DNA of 64,000 nucleotides, from NCBI GenBank assembly GCA_039090855.1, contig CM077013.1:135615240-135679239 (forward strand), written 5' to 3'. Under the pieces are notes generated by a model. It saw nothing but the letters and a program-made list of their open reading frames with translations. It was not told the DNA's origin and did not search any database. The stretch is from Macrothele yani. Its lineage: Eukaryota; Arthropoda; Arachnida; Araneae; Macrothelidae. This document shows, piece after piece, positions 47,791 through 57,399 of this stretch. Made by a program: the position numbers and the translations under genes. Numbering within the stretch: position 1 is the first letter of the stretch; the number at the start of each line of letters is the position of its first letter.

Positions 47791-48269
47791 TGATGTAATA
47801 TACAATTACTTATTCACTTTTTTGCAATAACCAGGTTAATGCATCCAGATTTGTTTGCCTATATGCAATAGGTTATTGGCATTTATTTTTAATAATAATG
47901 GCAATTGCAATGATGCATGATTCAAGAATGTTCTGTTCATATTTTTTCTCCCCTGAAAACTTGGCATTTTGGACTTACATGGTTCTTTAGCCCCCCCCCC
48001 CCTTCAATCAATTCAGCTTTGAAAGAGCCATGTTTTGCGTTAGAAAGATTTTTCAGGACTGATGGGTTCTTTGAAAGATTCAGAATAGCTGTATATCAAG
48101 TGTAATTGTTCCTTCTCTGATGAACTGCAGTGAAACCTTAGTACTGCAGATAAGACATAAAAGTCGTTTAAGTGTTGGAGAGATGAATACTTACGGGGAT
48201 TTGCAGGAAAACACGTTTTGATCATGTGAAGAACAAAATTGTGTAACGAAAACAGAATGTTGTTAGTGA
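47791..48269. other. Unassigned sequence
   Basis: A C run lies at 47992-48002. Nothing else recognised. Confidence 0.45.
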
Positions 48270-48440
48270 GGTGAAGACAAATGTTCCGAGGTGGTTTGGT
48301 CACATTGAAAGAATGAGTGGCGAGATGTTAAGAGAACTGATTCAGCCCTAGTGGTAGGAAAGAAATTTAGAGGAAGGCCAAAGAAATCAGGGAAAGATAA
48401 GAATGGATTCAAGAATGTCTGCACGAGAAAAAGATGATGA
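48270..48440 (+). pseudogene. LINE C-terminal tail fragment
   Basis: The + strand reads RWFGHIERMSGEMLREL, then with a frame change RKKFRGRPKKSGKD. This is the RxRWFGHVxRM ... RGRPxxxW tail typical of LINE reverse-transcriptase proteins. Only about 55 codons remain. Confidence 0.75.
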
Positions 48441-48970
48441 GTATGGTGTACAAAAGATCTTGTGTGAGACGGTGTCAGTGAAGTTCGACTTGTGTGCCAA
48501 GATCGCTGTAAATGGAGACATTTGGTGCATCAACAATGATTTAAAATCCTGTCCCACTAGTTGCAAACTTTTATTTCGCAGATGAGCTTCCATTGAGGTG
48601 CTAATCTCAGTGGACAGTTCGATGACATATGTGCATGTACACATAAATATCCTAAGGCAGAAAGCACGAACACACATACGCATTCACATATTTATGTGTG
48701 TGCGTGTGCATAATGTCTTCTTTGGTGGTCAAGAAATTTTCTGTGTTTGTTTAGGAATTTTCCGTGTTTTTTAATTAAATTGTAGGGCAATCGCAATCGA
48801 AAAGGGAAAGAAAATTAAACTTAAAAAATAAGTAAGTTTGGAAATTATACAAACTGCAGTTGATATAATTGTGTAAGTAATTATTTAACTGTCTCTGATG
48901 AATTTGAGAATACTCCCCTTCTGAAAATTGCTTTTAACGTAGAGATAATTTAGTTCATTTTTTTTTGCAG
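48441..48970. other. Unassigned sequence
   Basis: Nothing recognised; ends in a T-rich tract and TTTTTTTGCAG, a good 3' splice-site context. Confidence 0.4.
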
Positions 48971-49125
48971 TGACAAATAGAAACATGGAAATGCTTTCTT
49001 TAACGATGAGGGAGATACATTTAGATGAGGATATGCTAACTTCTAAGTCTTCGTACTTTGTTGTAGTTCGCGACAGCTTGAAAAATTACTACCTAATTTT
49101 AGAGCAGGGACTGCAGCAAAGATAT
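48971..49125 (+). CDS. Possible internal exon of an unidentified gene
   Basis: A polypyrimidine tract with TTTTTTTGCAG precedes, and ATAT|GTATGT follows as a plausible donor. Between them a frame from 48973 stays open for 51 codons (MEMLSLTMREIHLDEDMLTS ... LILEQGLQQRY). Composition is protein-like, but I recognise no domain. The frame also runs on past the donor to 49380, so an unspliced reading is possible. The evidence is splice context plus an open frame only. Confidence 0.3.
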
Positions 49126-49376
49126 GTATGTCATGTCCTTTTGATCCCTACAATCCTGCCAGATGTGTCACTGCGAGGCCACTGTTTATTTGGAAATTTG
49201 TTCTTATTACCATTAACTCGATTTCTATTAATTTGGGGCAGATTTTTGGTTCTTATGATACTTTTTTCATCGAAAGTATTGTCAACACTTTTCCGTTTAG
49301 CAGATAAGTACTGGATTTTCATTTTAAATGTCTTCCTAACAGCGTTTCATGAAAGATTTATTTCTCTATGTTTCAG

Positions 49377-49468
49377 TTAAGAAAACAAAGAAAGAAGGAA
49401 AGAAACTAATGAAATGCCATGACTTGGGTGTAACGAGCACGTATTTTACCAAGGATGATAAAAAATAA
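49377..49468 (+). CDS. Possible terminal exon of the same unidentified gene
   Basis: CTCTATGTTTCAG precedes. In one frame the segment reads KKTKKEGKKLMKCHDLGVTS and ends DDKK-stop. It starts with a KKxKK cluster, like the segment at 51036-51165. The phase does not join directly to the best donor of the 48971-49125 candidate, which weakens the model. Confidence 0.25.
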
Positions 49469-49539
49469 GTTTGAATTTCAAACTTTATAGCCTACTTCCG
49501 AATTTTCTCAGAAAATGTCTGCAGAACTTCCAAAATGCA

Positions 49540-50896
49540 CTCATGGACAATGAAATTTGCGCACCTAGAAGAAAACATGCGACAACCGCGAAACTTTGCA
49601 AATAGCTAGAGTGCGTGCTGGTATGCAAATGATCCACGTTTGGTGCGAGTGCTCATGACCGCACACCCTGTGGTGGCGATGCAAGGATGAACCGGCAGCC
49701 TTATAAACCGACGTGTAGTCGATGCCCCATGAAAGCCAACAACACCGACAGACGAAAGCAAGATTACAGTGACAAGAATGCCCGGCACACGCCAGAGACG
49801 TTGATTTACGCAACTTGCGGACTTTGAGAGAGGCCTGATCATCGGGCTGAAAACCGCAGGGTGGTCGGCATGCTGTATAACCCGCCACGTGGATCGTTTT
49901 GACCATACCGTCCGACTGTGTTGGGAGCAGTAGACACGTAACGGCACTGCCGCACGGCGGAGCGGCTTTGGACGGACTAGGAGGACCACCGGTAGAGAGG
50001 ACCGACGGATTGTGCGCCAGGCACGAACGAATACCACGGGGGACCTGATCCACTATACAGGCAGGTTTAACGTCTACTGCGTGCCCACAAACCATTTCCC
50101 GACGCCTCGAGGAAGCGAATATGCGATCCCAGCGCCCCGTACATGTGCTGCCATTAACACTGGAACATCACCGGCTCCGTTTACAGTGGTGCCAGGACAG
50201 AGCGACGTAGAACGCCACAGACTGGCGACGTGTGGTGTTTAGCGATGAGTGCCGCTTCGTTTTGGGGACAGATGATCATCGTGTCCGGGTGCCATGTCCC
50301 CTGGTCAACGGCACAATTCCAACATTGCTATCGAGTGCAATACCTCCTCCACTGCAGGCATTATGGTCTGGAGAACCATTTCCTACGATAGCCGATCCGC
50401 TCTAATAATGGTACTTGATCATTGACGGGCCAGCGGTTTGTGGATGTCGTCCTACTACCCCATGTGTTCCCATTCGGGGGCGAGATTCCAGGTGCCACAT
50501 ACCAGCAGCATAACGCCCGCCCGCACACGACTCGGGCTGCCGCGGACATGTCCCCTATCAAGCATGTGTGGGACCAGTTGAAACGCCAGCTGCCGCAGTG
50601 CCGCACTATCCGGGATTTGAAGCACACCGTCCAACACGTGTGGGCCAGTCTGCCGCAAGACAACATCAGACGTCTGTTCGCCTCCATGCCGGACGGTATT
50701 GCAGCGTGTATCGCCCCACGAGGCGGTGCAACGCGCTCTTGAGGATGACCGGACTGCGTGTCACAAATCACTCTGTAATTGTCCTGCAGCTCTGTTTTTG
50801 CCATCATGTGTATCGTTCATTTGTAACATTACGTCCATAAAATTTCAGATCAATCCGATGCTTCCTTCTTGGTGCGCAAATTTTATTGTCCGTGAG
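49540..50896 (+). mobile_element. Tc1-like transposon, 1357 bp
   Basis: The inverted ends are left CTCATGGACAATGAAATTTG and right (inward) CTCACGGACAATAAAATTTG, continuing CGCACC. The right flank keeps TA (50897-50898); the left flank has CA at the same place. A 15-bp direct repeat, AATGTCTGCAGAACT, lies further out at 49514-49528 and 50920-50934. Confidence 0.88.
49770..50742 (+). pseudogene. Tc1-like transposase, decayed with internal deletion
   Basis: N-terminal remnants are broken by stops. The catalytic part reads WRRVVFSDECRFVLGTDDHR, then QQHNARPHTTRAAADMSPIKHVWDQLKRQL. The usual 30 or so residues between the NARPH block and the SPIEHVWD block are missing, so a deletion removed part of the DD34E spacing, and Glu of the last block is Lys here. 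The C terminus LFASMPDGIAACIAPRGG is well kept. Frames shift several times before 50422. Confidence 0.85.
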
Positions 50897-51035
50897 TATG
50901 CTTCCTATATTTTCAAGGGAATGTCTGCAGAACTAACAGAAACTTTCGTTTTTGAGTCATATAAAATGTTACTGCCAACATGATAGTAAGTTCTGTGAAG
51001 GCAGTGGGAATTTTAATTGTTCTTACTGCTTTCAG

Positions 51036-51165
51036 TAAAAAAGAAAAAAAGATCCAAATACACTCTTTGCCAAGAAAACAAAGCACCCCAAGAAAGTCAT
51101 TCGACCCTGATGAAACTCCGCATGCAAGTATCTTAGAGCTGAATGTGCAAATGATTAAAAAATAA
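51036..51165 (+). CDS. Possible terminal exon, unidentified
   Basis: TTCTTACTGCTTTCAG precedes at 51020-51035. The frame from 51037 encodes KKEKKIQIHSLPRKQSTPRK, then SFDPDETPHASILELNVQMIKK and a stop at 51163-51165. It is serine/proline and lysine rich, with no recognised domain. With the 49377 candidate, both start KKxKK after a 3' splice-like site, on either side of the Tc1 insertion. This may be a terminal exon duplicated or displaced by the insertion, or chance. Confidence 0.28.
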
Positions 51166-51689
51166 CAACCAATGACTGAATAGTGGCCCACCACAGCTTA
51201 TGGGAACCCCACGTCCTCGAAGGTCAATAGTGATCATCTCTGCTTTTCTCTCCCTTGTTAAATCCGAGAACTTCATTAAATTTTGTTCATTAAAAACGAT
51301 AGAGTTGATTAATATTGTATGAAACGAAGTTCTTGTCTTTCTAAATACTAGCTTGTAAGAAGTGGGTGCTACTGAAATTTCATTCATTTTGTTGAAGTTC
51401 AGCTGCGCTTTTTAGAGTTATCGCTAGCAAGCATAGCGCGGTATCTTACTTCCCTACACCCTTCTTGCTATGCTATACAGACGCCTTTTGTAAGATTACA
51501 CCCATGAAAGTGAAGAGTGGATAAGGAGTACTGTTCTCACAGCAGAAGTATGAGATAGATTACCTGAAAAGGAGATGTTAATTTAGGTAAATGCTGAATA
51601 TTTTTTGTGATGTTGCACATGTTGCGAGCAAAAGAAACTAGAGCAGCGTCAACAAAATATTGGGGGAACAGTGAATCCTCTGTAAACAA
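51166..51689. other. Unassigned sequence
   Basis: Nothing recognised. Confidence 0.4.
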
Positions 51690-52402
51690 GTTAGTAAAAT
51701 CATGCAATTCATTGATTATTATACGCTTTTCAACATACCAGAATTCATTACTAAAGTTATTACTCAAGTTACGAGGATAATGGCTGCGGAATAAATCTTG
51801 CTCCTGTGCCCTGACCTTTCACCGCATTTCGCTGATATTAAACAGAATTGGTTCATTATACCTTCGGAACAACATACTAACGTTCTTCCCAATAGAACCA
51901 TTTTTTATCAAGTTATGAGGATAATGGTTGTGGAATAAATCTCTCTCCTGTGCCTTGACCTTTCACCGCTTTTCGCTTATATTAAACTGAATTGGTTCAG
52001 TATACCTTCGGAACAACATACTAAAGTTCTTCGCAATAGAACCATTTTTAATCAAGCTATGAGGATAATGGTTATGTTCCTGTTCCCTGAACGTTGACCC
52101 CATTTCGATGATATTCAACAGAATCTGTTCGGAATAACATGATAAAATGTTGTCGCAATCGAAGCATTTTTACGTAAGTTATGACGCATAAAAGCAGTAG
52201 AATGGATTCCGCTCCTATGTCCTGACCTATGACCCCATTTCGTCCATTTTCAATAGGGGTCTTCCCCAGGAACCCCTACCACATACTGGAATTTCATCGA
52301 AATCGAACCATTTTTACGCGAGTTATCGTGCTGAGAGACAGACAGACGGACAAAGCTGGAGCATATACGCTTCTTCAACCTATGGTTGGAAAGCGTAAAA
52401 AA
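51690..52402 (-). mobile_element. Repeat family E copy, longest
   Basis: The left end includes GATTATTATACGCTTTTCAA and the right end GGTTGGAAAGCGTAAAAAA, an inverted pair. Four internal units are marked by GAGGATAATGG at about 51772, 51917 and 52062 and by a variant near 52180, with periods of about 145 bp. CAGACAGACGGAC lies near the right end. Confidence 0.8.
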
Positions 52403-52820
52403 TGAAGTCGCCAAAATCTGAAGTAGAAAGAAATATGCTTTTTAAAAAGGTCACAAATTTATATACGTACACCCCAATTCTTCAGAATTACGTAAAAAGA
52501 ACAGTGTTTGTGCATTGTCTGGGTTGAAATTCAGCGTAAGATTAAGTGGCATATTGTTTTTATGGCATCTTTGCTTCCTACCGTGGAACTGGTAGCCCAG
52601 AATTACAGAAGGGCAACTTCTCTTAGATGTAAATGCTTAAAGAGGATCTCCAAACTAGAAAAAGCAATGAGAGATTTTTTATGACCAAAAAGTAGCTCGT
52701 TTTGTTTAATTATACTTTTTATCATTGCTGCCTATAGCAAGAAAATTTGATACAGCAGAAGACTCGACTGTTCATGATTTTTTACATCAGATACAAAAAA
52801 AATAATTTTTAGTTGGCTTC
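52403..52820. other. Unassigned sequence
   Basis: Nothing recognised. Confidence 0.45.
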
Positions 52821-52899
52821 TACACTATGTGGACAAAAGTGATTGGACATTGTAAGTAAATAGAAAAACAGTATTGTATTTACATCAGTACTAGCTACG

Positions 52900-53699
52900 T
52901 CCTCTATTTACAGAGACTACAGCAACCACCCATTGAGGTAAACTGTCCACATATCCATGGAGTACGAAGAGTGGATGTTCCTCCATTCCGCCTTGAATAC
53001 ATCGACCAAGTGAAAAAAGTCGTGTTGGTCTAGACCTCACTCATCATTCAAGTTCATCCCATAGGTGCTCAGTGGGATTAATGACCCGGCTCTGAGCAGG
53101 CCGGTCCATCCGCGAGACCTGATTTCCCTAATACCACTCCAGTGTACCCCTGGAAACATGACAAACGGCATTGACGTCCTGGAAGAAATAATCGTCGTGT
53201 TCGTGGAACTGCCACAACGTTGGGAGCATTGAGTTATTCAGAATATCTCTTTACAGCCCAGAATTCATGTTGTCGTGAATAACAACCAGTGGACCCACAC
53301 CGTACCAGCTGAAACAGCCCCATACCATTACGCCACCACCACCGTGCTATATAGTGGACACTGTACACTCCGGAAGCAGACGTTCTCCTGGTAACCACCA
53401 AACCCGGAGACGTTCATCCGATCAGAATAATGTGAAGCGGGATTCGTCGGTCCACAACACTTGCCGCCATTGTTCCAATGTCTAATTTTTGTGCTGTTGA
53501 CACCATCATAGCCACGTGACTTTATTGGTCTTTGTGACGAGAGGTTTATGGGCGACTGCTCGGCCATGATACCCGAATGCATGGACTTCTCTTCGAAGGG
53601 TCTTGGTGGAGACCATAACATCTGTGGCCATCTGGGACTCATTTGCTATGGCGTGTATTGGTGGGGAACTGCTATCCCTGATCTCACTGGTCAACAATG
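52900..53699 (-). pseudogene. Tc1-like transposase, C-terminal part
   Basis: The - strand gives TSEIRDSSSPPIHAIANESQ, TKTLRREVHAFGYHGRAVAH and KPLVTKTNK, then a catalytic region with many breaks (GAVSAGTVWVHWLL..., MDRPAQS...PLSTYGMNLNDE). These are the middle and C-terminal blocks of a Tc1-like transposase. Its N-terminal part is at 56408-56690 on the other side of the insertion. Confidence 0.85.
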
Positions 53700-54098
53700 A
53701 AAATGTTTCTGACTTGAAAACAGTTATTTCATATTGATTTCAGTATGTTAAAAACAAATGTGACATTTAAAACGCTTAGTTAGCTCTCATTTCCGAGATA
53801 CAGCCCATGTATGATGTTTTAGGATATGTATATGCAATGAAGCGTGTGGCGCTCCAAGCGGCTAATTAAGGTAGTACGTAAATCAAATATAGGGGTTGGC
53901 AAACCTGACCTGAGAGCGGAAATGAAGAGTCACTGTAGATTTTCTTTTGTTCGTTAATAACTTGTTCTAGTTCATTGTCTGATTACAGCATGCTTGGAGT
54001 GAAAGTCATAGTGTCGTTCCTTTCTTTGTTGCAGGCTGATTTTGTGGTCATACGTAACTTGAAAAGCCAGGATACCACGTCAATGCTTAAACAAATTT

Positions 54099-56101
54099 GA
54101 CAATTTTTGTTGTGTTTGTGGTGATGTGACATTTGCAGCCCAGAAACGCCCAATTACTTCACTGGTGAAGACAGCCTACCACCATTATTTTGGTATGAAA
54201 GTAGGGGATCAAGACAAAACGTGGGCACCTTATGTTTGCTGTAATTCTTGTTCTGTGAATCTACGTGGATGGATCCGTAAAACCGGACGTTCAATGCCCT
54301 TTGGCATCCCTATGATTTGGAGAGAGATCCGACAAATCATGTAGATAACGGCTATTTCTGCATGGTGCCTCCTATTAAGAAAGGTATATCAAGAAAGAAG
54401 AAGTTGAGCATGAAATACCCCAACATCCCGTCAGCTATCCGACCAGTGCCACATGGGGACGATCTGCCTGTACTGAACCCTCCAGAGGAGTACAGTCTGG
54501 ACTCAGATGAAGAACAAGACAGTACGGAGGCGACATAGTACCCATGCCCTGAGGCTTCGACATCACAGGATCCTGATTTCGCACCTGAGTCACTGGGTAA
54601 GCCACACAGATTTGCCCAAGGTAAACTAAGTGATTTAATTCGAGACCTGAACCTATCAAAAGACAAATCCGAGCTTCTAGGTTCTAGGCTTAAGCAGTGG
54701 AATCTTCTAGAACGTAATGTTAAAGTGTCAGTGTACAGGAGTTGGCAGAAAGATTTGCTTCCATATTTTAAGAAAGATAATAATGTAGTTGCCTGCTGTG
54801 ATGTGAATGGTTTGATGACAGCTTTGAATGTGGAGCACAAGCCACAGGACTGGATGCTATTCATAGACTCTTCAAAGCTTAGTTTAAAAGATGTGTTGCT
54901 ACACAATGGCAATTCTCTTCATTCAGTTCCTGTAGGCCATGCTGTACATATGAAGGGAGCATCTACCAATATGAAATTATTCCTGGAAGCAATTAAGTAC
55001 GCAGACCACCAATGGCAGATCTGTGGAGACCTGAAGGAGATTGCAATATAGCTGGGCATGCAGTTGGGATACACCAAGTACTGCTGTTTCCTGTGTGAGT
55101 GGGACAGTGGGGCTAGATCCTTACACTACAACAGAAAAGACTGGTTTGCAAGGGAAACTCTGCGACCCGGGTAAAAGAATGTCCAGCACAGTCCTCTGGT
55201 TGATCGAAGAAAAATTCTTCTGCTCCCTTTACACATCAAACTCGGCCTTATGAAGAACTTCGTAACGGGGATGAACAAGGATGGAGAGGCTTTCAAGTAC
55301 CTGAGAGACAAATGTCCAGGGCTAAGTGAGGCTAAAGTGAAGGAAGGAATCTTCATTGGTCTTCAAATTCGTGAACTTCTTGTGGATGAAAACTTCGACC
55401 TAGTCCTCCAGGGCAATGACAACTAGCTTGGAAGCCTTTAAATGTGCTCTGCATGGCTTCTTGGGTAACCGAAGAGCTGTAAATTATGTTGAGCTTGTGA
55501 ACAACCTTCTAGGGGCCGCGGGTGGTCTAGTGGCAACGTTCGTGACTGCCGCGGAAAGGACCTCAGGTTCGATCCTAGGCAGGTACGAACGCTCGATCCA
55601 CTAAATATCCGCCGTGCGTTGGGTGGGCTCGTTAAGCCGTTGGACCCCGGGTACTGCCCCCCCGGTAATAAATAAGGGCGACTTCCTCCTCCTTTCTACT
55701 TCGCTTCCGTTTCACTTTCCTATCGGGCACTCTAGCCCAAATCTCCTAGCTTCCTATTTCTAAGGGTTGTTTAAGACCTGGGATAAGGCACTTCCTTCCT
55801 AAAATCCTCTACATATGATCATTTGATTAACAACCTTCTAGACAAGTATCATCGCTTAGGCTACAACATGTCTCTCAAAATGCCCTTTCTACACTGTCAT
55901 CTAGATTTCTTCCCAGAAAACTGCGGTGCAATGAGTGATGAACATGGTGAGCGGTTTCACCAAGACATTTCAACAATGGAACGAAGATATCAGGGTCGGT
56001 GGAACTGTTTCATGCTGGCAGACTACTGTTGGACATTGAAAAGAGATGCCCCAGAACAGGATTACAGGCGACAAGCTAAGAGAAGGCGCACTCATTTGTA
56101 G
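54099..56101 (+). pseudogene. Uncharacterised multicopy ORF, probable DDE-type transposase
   Basis: About 550 codons remain once the SINE is ignored. The N terminus has FCCVCGDVTF and, 40 residues on, YVCCNSCSVNLRGW, a likely zinc-binding CxxC...CxxC domain. A central core reads WMLFIDSSKLSLKDVLLHNG, then HQWQICGDLKE, then YCCFLCEWDSGARSLHY, then LHIKLGLMKNFV. The C terminus reads MSLKMPFLHCHLDFFPENCG and DEHGERFHQDISTMERRYQG. I recognise this order from an uncharacterised family with many copies in animal genomes. The acidic positions in FIDSSK, ICGDLK and GERFH could be an RNase H-like triad with a CxxC insert; that is inference. Breaks: frameshift near 54320, stops at 54536, 55049, about 55165 and 55425, frameshift near 55416, SINE insertion at 55512. 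Confidence 0.78.
55512..55828 (+). repeat. tRNA-headed SINE, family D, inserted in the ORF
   Basis: The 317-bp insert starts GGGGCCGCGGGTGGTCTAGT (A box TGGTCTAGTGG) and has B box GGTTCGATCC. It has a CT-rich body, and its 3' end is ATATGATCATTTGATT instead of poly-A. The perfect 12-bp repeat AACAACCTTCTA at 55500-55511 and 55829-55840 is the target duplication. Without the insert and one repeat, the host frame continues from YVELVNNLL into DKYHRLGYN. Confidence 0.93.
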
Positions 56102-56407
56102 GCCCCTATTTCTGTATTTCATGTAATAATTTCAGTTCCTCTATGTTTTTGTCGTTTGGTTTATTGTATTTTGTGTAGTTTACGATTGACTGAATGCAAA
56201 TAACGTTCATTTACATTGTAGTAGTATAATATAATACTGTTGAAATTTGCTTTTCGCTGTAATTATATATAGAAGAGTAAGTTGTGTATCTCCGAAATTA
56301 GAGCTAATAAAAAAAACCTATTATTAGATTCGTTTTCTTCGACCCGAAATTAGCAAAGTTTAACTGCTTTCATTAAGGAAACATGACATTTTTTTTGTTG
56401 AGCAATG

Positions 56408-56690
56408 TCTTCCTCTGCAGCACCGTCCGGTCTACGGGTTGCAGTTTCATGGGCCTTTCAGGGCGAGGTGAATTCTGCAATCTCTCGTCTTCTTCCACTT
56501 GTTGATGACAAAGGCCACAGTCGATTTAGTGACCTGTCTGACACCAGCAATGCTTCTTATGATCATACATCCAATTAAGCAGCCTATTATAACACCCTTT
56601 TCAAACTCGGAGAGCTACCTCCTACCAGCAATTTTATCGGCGATTTATCTGAGTGTACTCCCGTTGCCGTTTTTATATCTTATAGACCAC
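56408..56690 (-). pseudogene. Tc1-like transposase, N-terminal part
   Basis: The - strand, across frameshifts, gives FEKGVIIGCLIGCMI, then KSTVAFVINKWKKT, the helix-turn-helix region of Tc1-like transposases. It ends at RKTLL next to the 53700-56398 insertion, and the sequence resumes at TSEIRDS on the other side. Confidence 0.8.
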
Positions 56691-56759
56691 GTGTCTTTTC
56701 CGAGAGCATACCATTGCGCATGCGTGGGGGTGTCCAATAATTTTTATCCACATAGCGTA

Positions 56760-57399
56760 GAAGCAATGAAAAAATTTCTCTTTTTCGGCTAAGTGCCTAT
56801 TGTTGTTATTGGAGATATGATTTAAAAGTTTCTTCATTAGTAAAGTTAGGTTGAATAGAAGACGAACTGTAATGCAAATCTTTCTTGAACTTTATTTCAG
56901 TGATTCTGTTTCACTTAAGATGAGTGAATAAGAAGAGAAAACTTCACGTAATGTTCTCAAAACCACATATACAGGTTTCAAATGGCAAAGAACGCTACAG
57001 GTATCCAAGGTACTTCCAAACACAAAAAATCGAGTAAGTAAGCAAATAAAATGTTGTTTTGAGATAAAATTATTGCAAGAAAAACTTTTAAAATTAAATA
57101 ATTTTTTTATCTACTGTCTCTTGAACGAAAATGAATTTACAAAAGAACACCTTAGCATTAAAAAAAAAGAGAACAACCAAATCGTTTCAAAAAAGTTATC
57201 AGGAGAAAATTTTTACATGCTCAATTTTCTATTTTCAAATTTCTATTATCCCGTTTCTGATGCGTTATTGATTTAGAAATGCTGGTCTAGGATTCCACAA
57301 ACTGTCACAACTCATTGTAGCTGCGCATTATCCTGCCGAAAACGTTGTGTGCTGTTATATTTTCTGTACCTGTAGAAATAATTTACAGTATATCGAGGT
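56760..57399. other. Unassigned AT-rich sequence
   Basis: Nothing recognised. Confidence 0.45.

Larger units (their letters stand above)
53700..56398 (+). mobile_element. Transposon with long terminal inverted repeats and a novel-type ORF
   Basis: The ends are inverted copies. From the left: AAAATGT..., TGAAAACAGTTA, TTAGCTCTCATTTCCGAGAT (53780-53799). From the right, inward: AAAATGTC..., TGAAAGCAGTTA, TTAGCTCTAATTTCGGAGAT (56307-56288). The two conserved blocks lie at similar distances from each end (about 80 and 91 bp), so the repeats are about 100 bp long. The unit interrupts a Tc1 element; CATTG (up to CATTGyTsA) is duplicated at the junctions on the - strand. The duplication length is uncertain (5-9 bp). 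The one gene inside reads rightward. Confidence 0.82.
52823..56757 (-). mobile_element. Tc1-like transposon split by a larger insertion
   Basis: The inverted ends are left CACTATGTGGACAAAAGTGA and right (inward) CGCTATGTGGATAAAAATTA, continuing TTGGACA. TA lies at 52821-52822 and 56758-56759. Removing the insertion at 53700-56398 leaves about 1.23 kb, the normal size of a Tc1-like element. This confirms that the two halves were one unit. Confidence 0.9.

Noticed and set aside
49565..50095. 176-codon and 143-codon - strand frames
   Set aside because: They lie antisense to the GC-richer Tc1 relic at 49540-50896, which reads on the + strand.
54352..54912. 186-codon - strand frame
   Set aside because: It is the antisense shadow of the 54099-56101 ORF, whose own + strand reading has recognisable conserved blocks.
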